Position numbers and translations under genes: made by a program. A DNA stretch of 64,000 nt from Streptomyces sp. R41 (GTDB lineage Bacteria > Actinomycetota > Actinomycetes > Streptomycetales > Streptomycetaceae). The DNA lies in the NCBI RefSeq assembly GCF_041053055.1, contig NZ_CP163443.1:6741001-6805000 (forward strand), read 5' to 3'. Positions 15,900-23,209 of the stretch are shown here, in pieces (the first letter of the stretch is position 1; each line of letters opens with the position of its first letter). Under the pieces are notes generated by a model. It was given only the letters and a program-made list of their open reading frames with translations. It was not told where the DNA came from and ran no database searches.

Positions 15900-16538
15900 A
15901 TGGATTCCGGGCGGCCGCGCCCGGCCATGGCCGGACCCGGAAAGCCCGCCGACGCCCATGTCGCGCCATCACGTGGGGGATCTCCTGAACACCCGCGCTG
16001 GGACACCGAGGAGTGGCAGGACATCGACGCCTGGGCGCGCTCCTGCGCCGAGCTGTTTTGGCGGTCATACGGACAGGACCCAGGAGAGTCGGGTATCCCC
16101 TTTCTCGCGGACACACTGCGGCGCTTCGCGGAAGCCTTCGCACCGGAGCCCTTCGACACGCGCGTATTGCTGCGTATGTGGGAACCGACGAGCATGCCTC
16201 TACAGGTCTTCACCGTGGTCAGGCCCGCACAGGGGGACCGCGAGGAGATGGTGCGGTTCCTCGTCGGGGCGGAAGACCAGGACGCCATTGAGCCGCCAGT
16301 GGTCGAGTCCTTCCACGCGGAACTGCTCGGCGCGGGGTTGAGGGCATTCCGCTATCTGCGGCAGGAAGACACCCCAGAAGTGCTTGCCGCACTCCGCTCC
16401 GCCTGGCGCGAGAAGGAAGTTGGCGCCGGCGTGGTGCTGTGGACCGCCACGCCGTGCGGGACAGGGAGCGACACGGCCCGTCGCATCCTGGGCCGCCGGC
16501 TGGGCCTCCTGACACGATGCCCTCGGAATGGCCCGTAA
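15900..16538 (+). CDS. hypothetical protein divergent from the ArgG-like gene
   Basis: Up to 212 aa from ATG 15900; the first ~30 residues are Pro/Arg-rich, so the true start may be a later codon. From about residue 40 it looks like a real soluble protein (WQDIDAWARSCAELFWRSYG, PFLADTLRRFAEAFA, LRMWEPTSMPLQVFTVV). I do not recognise the family. The last ~30 residues (CGTGSDTARRILGRRLGLL) lose the earlier character, so a frameshifted or altered C-terminus is possible. It ends 18 nt before the RibD-like gene. It may belong with the divergent operon, on position only. Confidence 0.55.
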   Translation: MDSGRPRPAMAGPGKPADAHVAPSRGGSPEHPRWDTEEWQDIDAWARSCAELFWRSYGQDPGESGIPFLADTLRRFAEAFAPEPFDTRVLLRMWEPTSMPLQVFTVVRPAQGDREEMVRFLVGAEDQDAIEPPVVESFHAELLGAGLRAFRYLRQEDTPEVLAALRSAWREKEVGAGVVLWTATPCGTGSDTARRILGRRLGLLTRCPRNGP

Positions 16539-16556
16539 ACGACGTCGGCGAGGTCC

Positions 16557-17135
16557 GTGGTGCGAAAGATCATCCTGATGATGTCGGTGTCCCTCGACGG
16601 GTTCATCGAGGGGCCGAACCGTGAGATCGACTGGCACGTGGTCGACGCCGAGTTGCACCGGCACTTCAACAGGGAGATCCGGGAGTTCGGTGCCCTGCTG
16701 AGCGGGCGGGTGACGTACGAGCTGATGGCCGGGTTCTGGCCGACGGCCGACAAGGACCCGGAGAGTACGCCCGAGGTGGTCGAGTTCGCCGGGATCTGGC
16801 GGAACATGCCCAAGGTGGTGTTCTCGCGGACGCTGCAGCGCGGCGAGGGGCACACCACCATCGTGCGGGAGGTCGTGCCCGAGGAGATCCGGGCGCTCAA
16901 GGAGCAGCCGGGCGGGAATCTCGGGCTCGGCGGGGCCGATCTCGCAGCCGCGTTCATGCGGCACGACCTCGTGGACGAATTCTGGGTGTACGTCCATCCG
17001 GTGCTGATCGGGCGCGGAAAGCCGCTGTTCCCGGAGGCGGACGCCCTGACCCGGCTTCGGCTCATCGAGGCGCGGGTCTTCGGCAACGGTGTCGTACAGC
17101 TGAGGTACGAGCGTGCCAACGCCGCCGAATCGTAA
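16557..17135 (+). CDS. RibD C-terminal/dihydrofolate-reductase-like family protein
   Basis: 192 aa from GTG 16557. The family pattern is clear: KIILMMSVSLDGFIEGPNREIDW at the start, LLSGRVTYELMAGFW, a central NLGLGGADLAAAFMRHDLVDEFWVYVHPVLIGRGKPLF, and a short end strand. Members are small NADPH-dependent reductases of the YyaP/RibD_C group, usually of unknown substrate. It follows the hypothetical gene by 18 nt. Full length. Confidence 0.88.
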   Translation: MVRKIILMMSVSLDGFIEGPNREIDWHVVDAELHRHFNREIREFGALLSGRVTYELMAGFWPTADKDPESTPEVVEFAGIWRNMPKVVFSRTLQRGEGHTTIVREVVPEEIRALKEQPGGNLGLGGADLAAAFMRHDLVDEFWVYVHPVLIGRGKPLFPEADALTRLRLIEARVFGNGVVQLRYERANAAES

Positions 17136-17140
17136 AAAAG

Positions 17141-17169
17141 TTGTCCCGCGGGTGGGCCCCGGGTAGGAA
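17141..17169 (+). promoter_or_regulatory. promoter of the LLM oxidoreductase gene (leaderless mRNA likely)
   Basis: TTGTCC (17141-17146), a 17-bp spacer and TAGGAA (17164-17169) sit 6 nt before ATG 17176, so transcription would start at or next to the start codon. There is no Shine-Dalgarno. Confidence 0.55.
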
Positions 17170-17175
17170 GAGCGC

Positions 17176-18048
17176 ATGACTGGACTCGGCGCTGTGTTCC
17201 GACCCCAACTTCCTCCCGAGCGGCTCCGTGCCATGGCCCGCGTCGCGGACGACGCGGGCCTTGAGGAGCTGTGGCTGTGGGAGGACTGCTTCCTCGAAGG
17301 AGGGATCTCCGCCGCCGCGGCCGCCCTCGCCTGGACCGAACGAGTGCGCGTCGGGGTGGGACTGCTCCCCGTCCCGCTGCGGAACGTCGCCGTCACCGCG
17401 ATGGAGACCGCCACGCTGCACCGGCTGTTCCCGGGGCGCGCCATCGTGGGCGTCGGCCACGGCGTACAGGACTGGATGGGGCAGGTCGGGGCGCGGGCCG
17501 AGTCGCCCGTGACGCTGCTGCGCGAGTACCTCGACGCGCTGCGGGCGCTGCTGCGGGGGGAGCGGGTCACCACCGACGGGCGGTACGTGAAGCTCGACGG
17601 CGTCGCCCTCGACTGGCCGCCCACCGGGGCGCCCGAGGTCCTCGCCGGCGCCACCGGGCCCCGTACGCTCCGGCTCTCCGGCGAGGCCGCCGACGGCACC
17701 ATCCTCACCGCCTCCACCACGCCCGAAGGGGTACGGCGGGCACGCCAACTCATCGACGAGGGGCGGCAGTCGGCCGGTCGGACCGACGATCACCGGGTCG
17801 TCGTCTACCTCCACACCGCCACCGGGCCCGACGCCGCCGCCCGGCTGCGCGCCGAGATCGAGGCCAACGGGGAGGATCCGGTCCCGGAACACGGAGCCGC
17901 CGGTGACGCGGGCGCCGTCGCCAAAGCCGTCCAGCGCCTCGTGGACGCCGGCGCCGACACCGTCATCCTCCAGCCCACCGCCGACGAACCGGATCCCGAA
18001 GGGTTCGTACGGTTCGTGGCTCAGGAAGTGCGCCCGCTGATCCCCTGA
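17176..18048 (+). CDS. LLM-class F420/FMN-dependent oxidoreductase
   Basis: 290 aa. A luciferase-like TIM barrel is visible: LRAMARVADDAGLEELWLWEDCF, RVRVGVGLLPVPLRNVAVTAMETATLHRLFPGRAIVGVGHG, APEVLAGATGPRTLRLSGEAADG, and a C-terminal DTVILQPTADEPDPEGFVRFV. The VGVGHGVQDWMGQ segment is typical of F420-dependent members, common in Actinobacteria. The substrate is unknown. A promoter directly upstream suggests its own transcript. Confidence 0.9.
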   Translation: MTGLGAVFRPQLPPERLRAMARVADDAGLEELWLWEDCFLEGGISAAAAALAWTERVRVGVGLLPVPLRNVAVTAMETATLHRLFPGRAIVGVGHGVQDWMGQVGARAESPVTLLREYLDALRALLRGERVTTDGRYVKLDGVALDWPPTGAPEVLAGATGPRTLRLSGEAADGTILTASTTPEGVRRARQLIDEGRQSAGRTDDHRVVVYLHTATGPDAAARLRAEIEANGEDPVPEHGAAGDAGAVAKAVQRLVDAGADTVILQPTADEPDPEGFVRFVAQEVRPLIP

Positions 18049-18097
18049 TCCCTGGCGCGGCGGTGAGTGTCAGTGGCCGGTGCCACACTCGGTGAGC

Positions 18098-18553
18098 ATG
18101 GATGAGGACGTACGTCTGAGGGACGTGACCGAGGCCGATCTGGAGCCGTTGTACGAGCAGCAGCTGGACGCGGAGGCGGTGCGGCGTTCGAGGTTTCCCT
18201 CCCGGGAGCGGGAGGCCTTCATGACCCACTGGGCCACGAAGATCCTCGGCGACAGCACCGTCTTCGTCCAGACGGTCACCGTCGACGGCGAGCCGGCCGG
18301 CTCCCTCGTCGCCTGGTGGGAAGGGCAGCGGCGCTACATCGGCTACTGGTTCGGCCGCCCCTACTGGGGCCGCGGCATCGGCACCCGAGCCCTCGCCCTC
18401 TTCCTGCGCGCCGAGAAGAACCGCCCCCTGTACGCCGACCCCTTCATCGGCAACACCGCCTCGGTACGCCTCCTGGAGAGGCACGGCTTCCACCACGCGG
18501 GAACCATCTACCACGGCGACAACGACCACGCCTTGCTCGTACTCGACGCATGA
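18098..18553 (+). CDS. GNAT-family N-acetyltransferase
   Basis: 151 aa from ATG 18098 (GTG 18080 or 18092 would add a few residues). It shows RimJ/RimL-like features: VRLRDVTEADLEPLYEQQ at the N-terminus, acetyl-CoA loop FGRPYWGRGIGTRALALFL, and NTASVRLLERHGFHHAG. Substrate is unknown. A rho-independent terminator follows at 18587-18614. Confidence 0.9.
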   Translation: MDEDVRLRDVTEADLEPLYEQQLDAEAVRRSRFPSREREAFMTHWATKILGDSTVFVQTVTVDGEPAGSLVAWWEGQRRYIGYWFGRPYWGRGIGTRALALFLRAEKNRPLYADPFIGNTASVRLLERHGFHHAGTIYHGDNDHALLVLDA

Positions 18554-18586
18554 CCGCCCCCGCGATCCCCCGCCCCCACGGCGCCC

Positions 18587-18614
18587 CCGGGCTTGGGCCA
18601 CCGCCCGGTTTTTT
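18587..18614 (+). terminator. terminator after the GNAT gene
   Basis: CCGGGC (18587-18592), a 10-nt loop and GCCCGG (18603-18608) are followed by six T. The sequence then runs into a copy of a dispersed Streptomyces-type intergenic repeat. Confidence 0.7.
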
Positions 18615-18717
18615 CGCCCCCTCCGCCCCTACCCGTCCCGTCCCCGGGGGCTCCGCCCCCCAGACCCCCCGTATCGGCCTGAACGGCCTCGTCCTCAAAC
18701 GCCGGACGGGCTGAAAA
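18609..18717. repeat. dispersed intergenic repeat, copy 1
   Basis: The stretch reads TTTTTTCGCCCCCTCCGCCC, then CTACCCGTCCCG, GGGGGCTCCGCCCCCCAGAC and ends CTCAAACGCCGGACGGGCTG. The same blocks recur, forward or reverse, at 29464-29605 and 38056-38175. I know such blocks as common between Streptomyces genes; function is unproven. Confidence 0.65.
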
Positions 18718-18725
18718 GCGCCCCC

Positions 18726-19020
18726 GCAGCCGCGAACGCACAGAAGGGGGCCGTGCCGCAGGCCCCACCCACCCGCAGCCGCGAACGCACGGGAGGGGGC
18801 CGTGCCGCAAGCTCCACGCACCCGCACCCGCACCCGCAGCCGCGAACGCACGGGAGGGGGCCGTGCCGCAAGCTCCACGCACCCGCACCCGCAGCCGCGA
18901 GCGCACGGGAGGGGGCCGTGCCGCAAGCTCCACGCACCCGCACCCGCACCCGCAGCCGCGAACGCACGGGAGGGGGCCGTGCCGCAAGCTCCACGCACCC
19001 GCAGCCGCGAACGCACGGAA
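18726..19020 (+). repeat. nested tandem repeat (six units of 49, 61, 55, 61 and 49 bp, last partial)
   Basis: Units start at 18726, 18775, 18836, 18891, 18952 and 19001 with GCAGCCGCGAACGCAC, continue GGGAGGGGGCCGTGCCGCAA and GCTCCACGC, and end in one to three copies of the hexamer ACCCGC. The 6-bp steps in unit length come from hexamer number. The last unit runs directly into the left arm of the inverted-repeat element at 19021. No gene is apparent; stop-free reading in several frames is only a result of base composition. Confidence 0.9.
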
Positions 19021-19132
19021 GGGGCCGTGCCGGTACATCGAATGCCCGTCGCTTACGCCCGGATCTGGAAACGGCTCCCCACAACCCAACGTCTGATCCA
19101 CCGGCGACGGGCGGATGTACCGGCACGGCCCC
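19021..19132. repeat. dispersed inverted-repeat element, copy A
   Basis: The left arm is GGGGCCGTGCCGGTACATC (19021-19039), GAAT, GCCCGTCGC (19044-19052). The right arm is GCGACGGGC (19104-19112), G, GATGTACCGGCACGGCCCC (19114-19132). The 19-bp and 9-bp stems are perfect and separated by a 4x1 internal loop. The apical 51 nt are unrelated to copy B at 58413-58514, whose left arm is identical. It lies between convergent genes (GNAT, DinB). Confidence 0.85.
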
Positions 19133-19145
19133 GACCCCCACCGAC

Positions 19146-19216
19146 CCGCAGGCGCGGCCGCAGGCACCGCAGGCACCGCAGGCACCCGCAGGCACCGCAG
19201 GCACCCGCAGGCACCC
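19146..19216 (+). repeat. short tandem repeat GCAGGCACC(C)
   Basis: About seven copies of a 9-10-bp unit, GCAGGCACC or GCAGGCACCC, follow the inverted-repeat element and end 12 nt before the DinB stop. Simple-sequence type; no gene seen. Confidence 0.8.
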
Positions 19217-19228
19217 GCACCACCCCGA

Positions 19229-19741
19229 TCACCCCGGCCGATGATCCCCCGCACTCCCGTCGATCAGCTCCCGCACGATGTCCATGTGCCCCGCGTGCCG
19301 GGCCGTCTCCTCGATCATGCGGATCAGGACCCAGCGCAGCGAGACCGTCGTGCCGTTCCACGACGTGCCCAGGTCGTCGAGCGACAGCTCGGAGATGGTG
19401 CGGTCTGCGGCGGCGCGGGCACGGCCGTAGAACTCGACGATCCGGGCCGTCGTCTCGCCCTGCCCCGCGCTCATGTCCTCCGCACCGGCCGGGTCGAACC
19501 ACAGCGGCTCGACCTCGCGCCCGAAGGTCGAGCAGAACCAGCCGTACTCGACGGACGCGAGGTGCTTCACCAGACCCAGCAGGTTGGTGCCCGACGGCGT
19601 CATCACGCGTCGTACCTGCTCGTCGTCGAGGCCCTCCAGTTTCCAGAGCACCGCGTCCCGATGCCGGCTGAGACTCGCGTGCAGACTTTCCTTCTCGCCC
19701 CCGGTGTACGGCACCCGGACGGCCCCTGGATTCGTCGTCAT
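19229..19741 (-). CDS. DinB-superfamily protein (DUF664-type)
   Basis: 170 aa. A four-helix DinB-like pattern shows the expected metal histidines: a first His in LLGLVKHLASVEYGWF and a late pair in MIEETARHAGHMDIVRELIDG. The LRWVLIRMIEETARHAGH block is diagnostic. These proteins are metal-dependent thiol transferases or remain uncharacterised; in Streptomyces many are orphans. Full length, with the 3' end abutting the repeat region. Confidence 0.9.
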   Translation of the reverse strand: MTTNPGAVRVPYTGGEKESLHASLSRHRDAVLWKLEGLDDEQVRRVMTPSGTNLLGLVKHLASVEYGWFCSTFGREVEPLWFDPAGAEDMSAGQGETTARIVEFYGRARAAADRTISELSLDDLGTSWNGTTVSLRWVLIRMIEETARHAGHMDIVRELIDGSAGDHRPG

Positions 19742-19827
19742 GCGCGGAACGTAGCAGCGGGCACCGACAACGCCCGGCGGAGGAAATTCCCTCGCGTCCT
19801 CGCGTGCCCGTTGAGACGATCCCCGCC

Positions 19828-20625
19828 ATGACCGCCACGTCCCGCACCTTCGAAGAGCTCGTCGCCGAAGCCGAGGCCGCCTCCGTGGACGGCTGGGACT
19901 TCTCCTGGTTCGAGGGCCGGGCCACCGAGGAGCGGCCCTCGTGGGGGTACGCGCGGGCGATGGGCGAGCGGCTGGCCCGCGCGTCCGCCGCGCTCGACAT
20001 CCAGACCGGCGGCGGCGAAGTCCTGGGCTCCGCCCCGAAGCTGCCCCCGCTCACCGCCGCCACCGAGGGCTGGCCGCCGAACGTCGCCAGGGCCACCGCC
20101 CTGCTCCACCCGCGCGGCGCCGTGGTCGTCGCCTCCCCGCAGGACGCGCCGCTCCCGTTCGCGGACGAGGCCTTCGACCTGGTCACCAGCCGGCACCCGG
20201 TACGGACGTACTGGGACGAGATCGCCCGCGTGCTGCGCCCCGGCGGCACGTACTTCTCCCAGCAGGTCGGCCCGGCGAGCGTCTTCGAACTCGTCGAGTA
20301 CTTCGTCGGTCCGCAGCCGGAGGAGGTCAAGAACGGCCGCCACCCCGACCGTGCCCGCGCCGCCGCCGAGGCCGCCGGGCTCGACATCGTGGACCTGCGC
20401 GCGGAGCGGTTGCGCATCGAGTTCTACGACATCGGTGCCGTCGTCCACTTCCTGCGCAAGGTGATCTGGATGGTGCCCGGCTTCACCGCCGACCAGTACA
20501 GACCCCAACTCCAGGCCCTGCACGAGCAGATCCAGGCGAAGGGCCCGTTCGTCGCCCACAGCACCCGCTTCCTGATCGAGGCGCGCAAGCGGGGCAGTGC
20601 CACGTCGCGCAAGCCGGGGGCATGA
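19828..20625 (+). CDS. SAM-dependent methyltransferase
   Basis: 265 aa from ATG 19828; the frame opens at 19804 but the extra residues look non-coding. Class I fold: LDIQTGGGEVL (SAM-binding loop, glycine-rich), an acidic DEAFDLVTSRHPVRTYWDEIARVLRPGGTYFSQQ block, and a C-terminal FLIEARK strand. The N-terminus FEELVAEAEAASVDGWDFSWFEGRATEE is typical of a widespread actinobacterial family annotated only as methyltransferase. Substrate is unknown. Confidence 0.9.
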   Translation: MTATSRTFEELVAEAEAASVDGWDFSWFEGRATEERPSWGYARAMGERLARASAALDIQTGGGEVLGSAPKLPPLTAATEGWPPNVARATALLHPRGAVVVASPQDAPLPFADEAFDLVTSRHPVRTYWDEIARVLRPGGTYFSQQVGPASVFELVEYFVGPQPEEVKNGRHPDRARAAAEAAGLDIVDLRAERLRIEFYDIGAVVHFLRKVIWMVPGFTADQYRPQLQALHEQIQAKGPFVAHSTRFLIEARKRGSATSRKPGA

Positions 20626-20628
20626 GGC

Positions 20629-21780
20629 TCAGGCATGCGCTCCCGCCGTCACCTTCCCCACGACCAACTCCGGCTTCGCTTCGAGGACTTCGCCCACCCG
20701 CTCCGCCTGCCGCGCCAACTCCCGCTCCCGCGCGGCCGCCAGCCGTCCCAGCGGCTCCACCGTGACCGTCGTACGCCGCCCCTGACGCCGCTGGTGCCAG
20801 ACCCCGGCGACCACGCCGTCGACCAGCAGCACCGGGTAGTTCCCGGCCTGCCCGCCGGCGAGGGCGCGCCCGTACGCCGCACCGGGGAACAGCAGCTCAC
20901 GCGGCTGGCAGCCAATGGCGTACGCGTCGAAGTAGGGCAGCAGCCGCACCCCGCGCACCGGCTCCCCCGGAAACTCCGTGTCGCCCGCCGCCACCCACGC
21001 CGGACCGCCCTCGAAGCCGACCTCCTCGATCTCCCCGGCGTCCGCCAGCGAAGCGAAGAGTTCCAGAGCCCAACCCCGGGGCGCCGCTGCCCACTTGGCG
21101 AAGTGCGGTGCCGTCGAGGGTCCGTAGGCGCGCAGATAGCGCCGTACGAGAAGGGAGAGCCCCTCGTCGGCAGCGAGCGGCTCGAAACGCGGGGGGCGTG
21201 TGTACGTCACCTTGCGCCCCCGGTTCGGGCCGAAGCACAGTGCGCCCCGCTGGCCCGCCCGGTGCATCACCTGGCGCCAGCGGGGCCACATCTCCTGGAA
21301 CGCGGGCATCACCAGGTCCCCGGCCCACGGTCCGGTGCGCGCCACGACCTCCTCGCCCAGCTCGTCGATGGTGAGGGACACGCCGTCCAGGGCGTCACCG
21401 ATCGCCGCGACGACCTCGTCCGCCTGCGCCTCGGTGACCCGCACGTCCGGCGGGAACGGGCTCGCGCCGGACGGGATCGCCGTCAACGCGGCGGTCCAGA
21501 GGGGGAGTTCGGCCGACGGAAGCAGGTGCAGCGTGCCCCGTGGGCCGTATGTCTTCACCAGCGTGCGGTCCTCCCACAACGCCGCGCGTACGTCCGCCCG
21601 GGTCACCCCGTCGGCCCGGACCCCCACCGACAGCTCGGCCGCCGACAGCACCTGGGCGTGCGCGCCGAGCATCGCGCCGACCACTTCGGCGACCGGCGTG
21701 CCGGCCTTCGCGGGAACGGCCAGGAACTGCCGTTCCATACGCCGCGCGCTCGCCTCGTCCCATGTGATCCTCAAGGTCAT
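20629..21780 (-). CDS. winged-helix DNA-binding protein (HTH_42/YcaQ-AlkX-like)
   Basis: 383 aa. The pattern fits the HTH_42 (DUF1006) family: RADVRAALWEDRTLVKTYGPRGTLHLLPSAELPLW, LVMPAFQEMWPRWRQVMHRAGQRGALCFGPNRGRKVTYTRPPRF, YLRAYGPSTAPHFAKWA, and a C-terminal PVLLVDGVVAGVWHQRR. Some members are DNA glycosylases that unhook interstrand crosslinks (AlkX/YcaQ, AlkZ). The catalytic Gln-x-Gln of those enzymes is not obvious to me here, so activity is uncertain. Convergent with the methyltransferase gene. Confidence 0.85.
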   Translation of the reverse strand: MTLRITWDEASARRMERQFLAVPAKAGTPVAEVVGAMLGAHAQVLSAAELSVGVRADGVTRADVRAALWEDRTLVKTYGPRGTLHLLPSAELPLWTAALTAIPSGASPFPPDVRVTEAQADEVVAAIGDALDGVSLTIDELGEEVVARTGPWAGDLVMPAFQEMWPRWRQVMHRAGQRGALCFGPNRGRKVTYTRPPRFEPLAADEGLSLLVRRYLRAYGPSTAPHFAKWAAAPRGWALELFASLADAGEIEEVGFEGGPAWVAAGDTEFPGEPVRGVRLLPYFDAYAIGCQPRELLFPGAAYGRALAGGQAGNYPVLLVDGVVAGVWHQRRQGRRTTVTVEPLGRLAAARERELARQAERVGEVLEAKPELVVGKVTAGAHA

Positions 21781-21875
21781 GGGGCGACGCTAAACCGCAA
21801 AGAGGTCAGATCCTGTCCGCTGTGCCGGACATCCTCATGGCGCGCCATCCTGCCGAACCTGACGAGGAGTTGACC

Positions 21876-22238
21876 ATGTCGAAGGGCAAGGGCCCCTACA
21901 CCTGCGGTCTCGACGCCGCCGTGGATGTCGTCGGCGGCAAGTGGAAGCCAATGATCCTGTGGGCGCTGCACGCGGGCGGGACGCTGCGCTTCGGGGAGCT
22001 GCGACGCCATGTCTCGGGGGTCAGCGAGAAGGTGCTGAGCCAGCAGCTGCGCGAGCTGGAGGCCGACGGGATCGTGCACCGGGAGGTGTACGGGGAGGTG
22101 CCGCCCAGGGTGGAGTACTCGCTGACCGACCTCGGTGAGACGCTCAACACCGCCCTGCTGCCACTGGGCGAATGGGGTGATCGACACATGCGTGAGCTGA
22201 TTGACCGAAAACACCCCAATGAAGCCCACTCCGCGTGA
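21876..22238 (+). CDS. HxlR-family transcriptional regulator
   Basis: 120 aa from ATG 21876 with GACGAGGAG upstream. The winged helix is complete: CGLDAAVDVVGGKWKPMILWALHAGGTLRFGELRRHVSGVSEKVLSQQLRELEADGIVHREVYGEVPPRVEYSLTDLG. The single N-terminal Cys in YTCGLD is the usual redox-sensing position of HxlR proteins. It is divergent from the winged-helix gene, so it may control the 95-bp gap between them. Confidence 0.93.
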   Translation: MSKGKGPYTCGLDAAVDVVGGKWKPMILWALHAGGTLRFGELRRHVSGVSEKVLSQQLRELEADGIVHREVYGEVPPRVEYSLTDLGETLNTALLPLGEWGDRHMRELIDRKHPNEAHSA

Positions 22239-22442
22239 GACGGCCGTCCGTATCGCGGACGTGTGCCGGGTATCACGGGCCACATCTCCACAGGTTTTCC
22301 ACATCGTTATCGAGGGTGGCTCGCCTCGCCTGTTCGCCTCACGTAAGTTCAGACCAAGGTAATTCGCGTGAGCAAAGCTGCGCGTGTGGCACCGCGCAGT
22401 GGAGGGGGCTGCGTGGTGCTGCCTCCACACTCTGACGTGACG

Positions 22443-22778
22443 TCACACCTCGTGGACCGTGACCCGTACCCCGCGCCGCACCCCCCAGCGCTCCATCGCC
22501 CCGGCCTCCGCCTCCAGGACGCGCCGGGCCCGCGGGCGCGGCAGTCCCACCCGGCCCGGACGCATCGTCCGCACCGTCAGGACCCGCGACTTCCGGTCCA
22601 GATAGGCGACGTCGATCGCGAACCGCATCCCCACCGTGTGCACCGAACTCGCCGGACTCAGCAGCAGCGCGCCCTCGATCCCGTCGCGCCCGAGCAGTCC
22701 GCGCCGACGGGCGCGCGCCGACTCGGCGAGTTCGAGCGGCACCGGCTCGCTCGACTCGGGAGTGGTGAACGTGACCAT
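22443..22778 (-). CDS. DUF192 protein
   Basis: 111 aa from ATG 22778; the frame continues upstream but the family starts here. The core ARRRGLLGRDGIEGALLLSPASSVHTVGMRFAIDVAYLDRKSRVLTVRTMRPGRVGLPRPRARRVLEAEAGAMERWGVRRGVRV is the DUF192 pattern (LLGR, VHT-GM-F-IDV-FLD, VLE). Function is unknown. A perfect palindrome GTGACGTCAC (22437-22446) overlaps its stop. The candidate 6C-like RNA lies upstream on the other strand. Confidence 0.88.
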   Translation of the reverse strand: MVTFTTPESSEPVPLELAESARARRRGLLGRDGIEGALLLSPASSVHTVGMRFAIDVAYLDRKSRVLTVRTMRPGRVGLPRPRARRVLEAEAGAMERWGVRRGVRVTVHEV

Positions 22779-22979
22779 GGCTGCGAAGTTAGCGGCGGCG
22801 TCAAGCGGGCGTGAGCCGCGGGCATCACCCGCCTGGAGTACGTCCGGGCGAGTCGGCGAGGAAATCACAACCGGGCGCAAACCCATCGGATCTCTCCGGA
22901 TCCTCCGCGATTCCCTTTGAATCGGCTGTGATTCGGCCATGATCAGGCCCTGAATCGGGGCTTCCGGGCCCATCGGGGC

Positions 22980-23103
22980 GTCGTCGGCCGGTTTCGGAGA
23001 GTAGTTGTGGCACGCCGATGCACGCAGCATCACTTACGAAGGGTTATGGTGGAAACCCCCCCTCGGGCCGGTCCGTCTCCCCCCCACGGACCGGCCCGTT
23101 TTT
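22980..23103 (+). ncRNA. small RNA candidate resembling 6C RNA
   Basis: No ORF is supported here. A small hairpin ATGC-ACGCA-GCAT (23018-23030) and a C7 run (AAACCCCCCCTCGG, 23053-23066) are followed by a 12-bp hairpin with loop CTCCCCCCC (23076-23084) and six T at 23098-23103. Two runs of seven C, one of them in a terminator-like hairpin loop, match what I recall of the actinobacterial 6C RNA (two hairpins with loops of at least six C). The first C-rich hairpin is not clearly foldable by eye, so the family call is tentative. The 5' end is a guess. Confidence 0.5.
23064..23103 (+). terminator. strong intrinsic terminator with C7 loop
   Basis: GGGCCGGTCCGT (23064-23075), loop CTCCCCCCC, then ACGGACCGGCCC (23085-23096), G, and TTTTTT (23098-23103). 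Confidence 0.85.
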
Positions 23104-23209
23104 TCTGCCCGCACGCGGTGGCCCGACGGGCGCCCCCGTGCGCCCCCGGCCCCGCCGACACACGCACCGGTGACTCAGTGCCCACCGGCGGCCGGCTCGC
23201 CGACCGGCG

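Noticed and set aside
13218..16538. A 1106-codon open frame on the plus strand spanning the ArgG-like operon
   Set aside because: It is antisense to the EamA, 2OG-Fe and ArgG-like genes, which have clear domain motifs. Only its last ~210 codons (15900-16538) look like protein.
18726..19020. CRISPR-like array
   Set aside because: The repeat is a contiguous tandem array with hexamer-sized length changes, no unique spacers and no cas genes.
19021..19132. Target-site duplication that would prove recent transposition of element A or B
   Set aside because: No flanking direct repeat is seen; the shared flanks GGAA and GACCCCC look like part of the element.
22285..22310. DnaA-box-like TTTTCCACA and ATCTCCACA near 22290-22305
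   Set aside because: One box is 8/9 and the other 6/9 to TTGTCCACA; two weak boxes with no dnaA or dnaN nearby do not make an origin.
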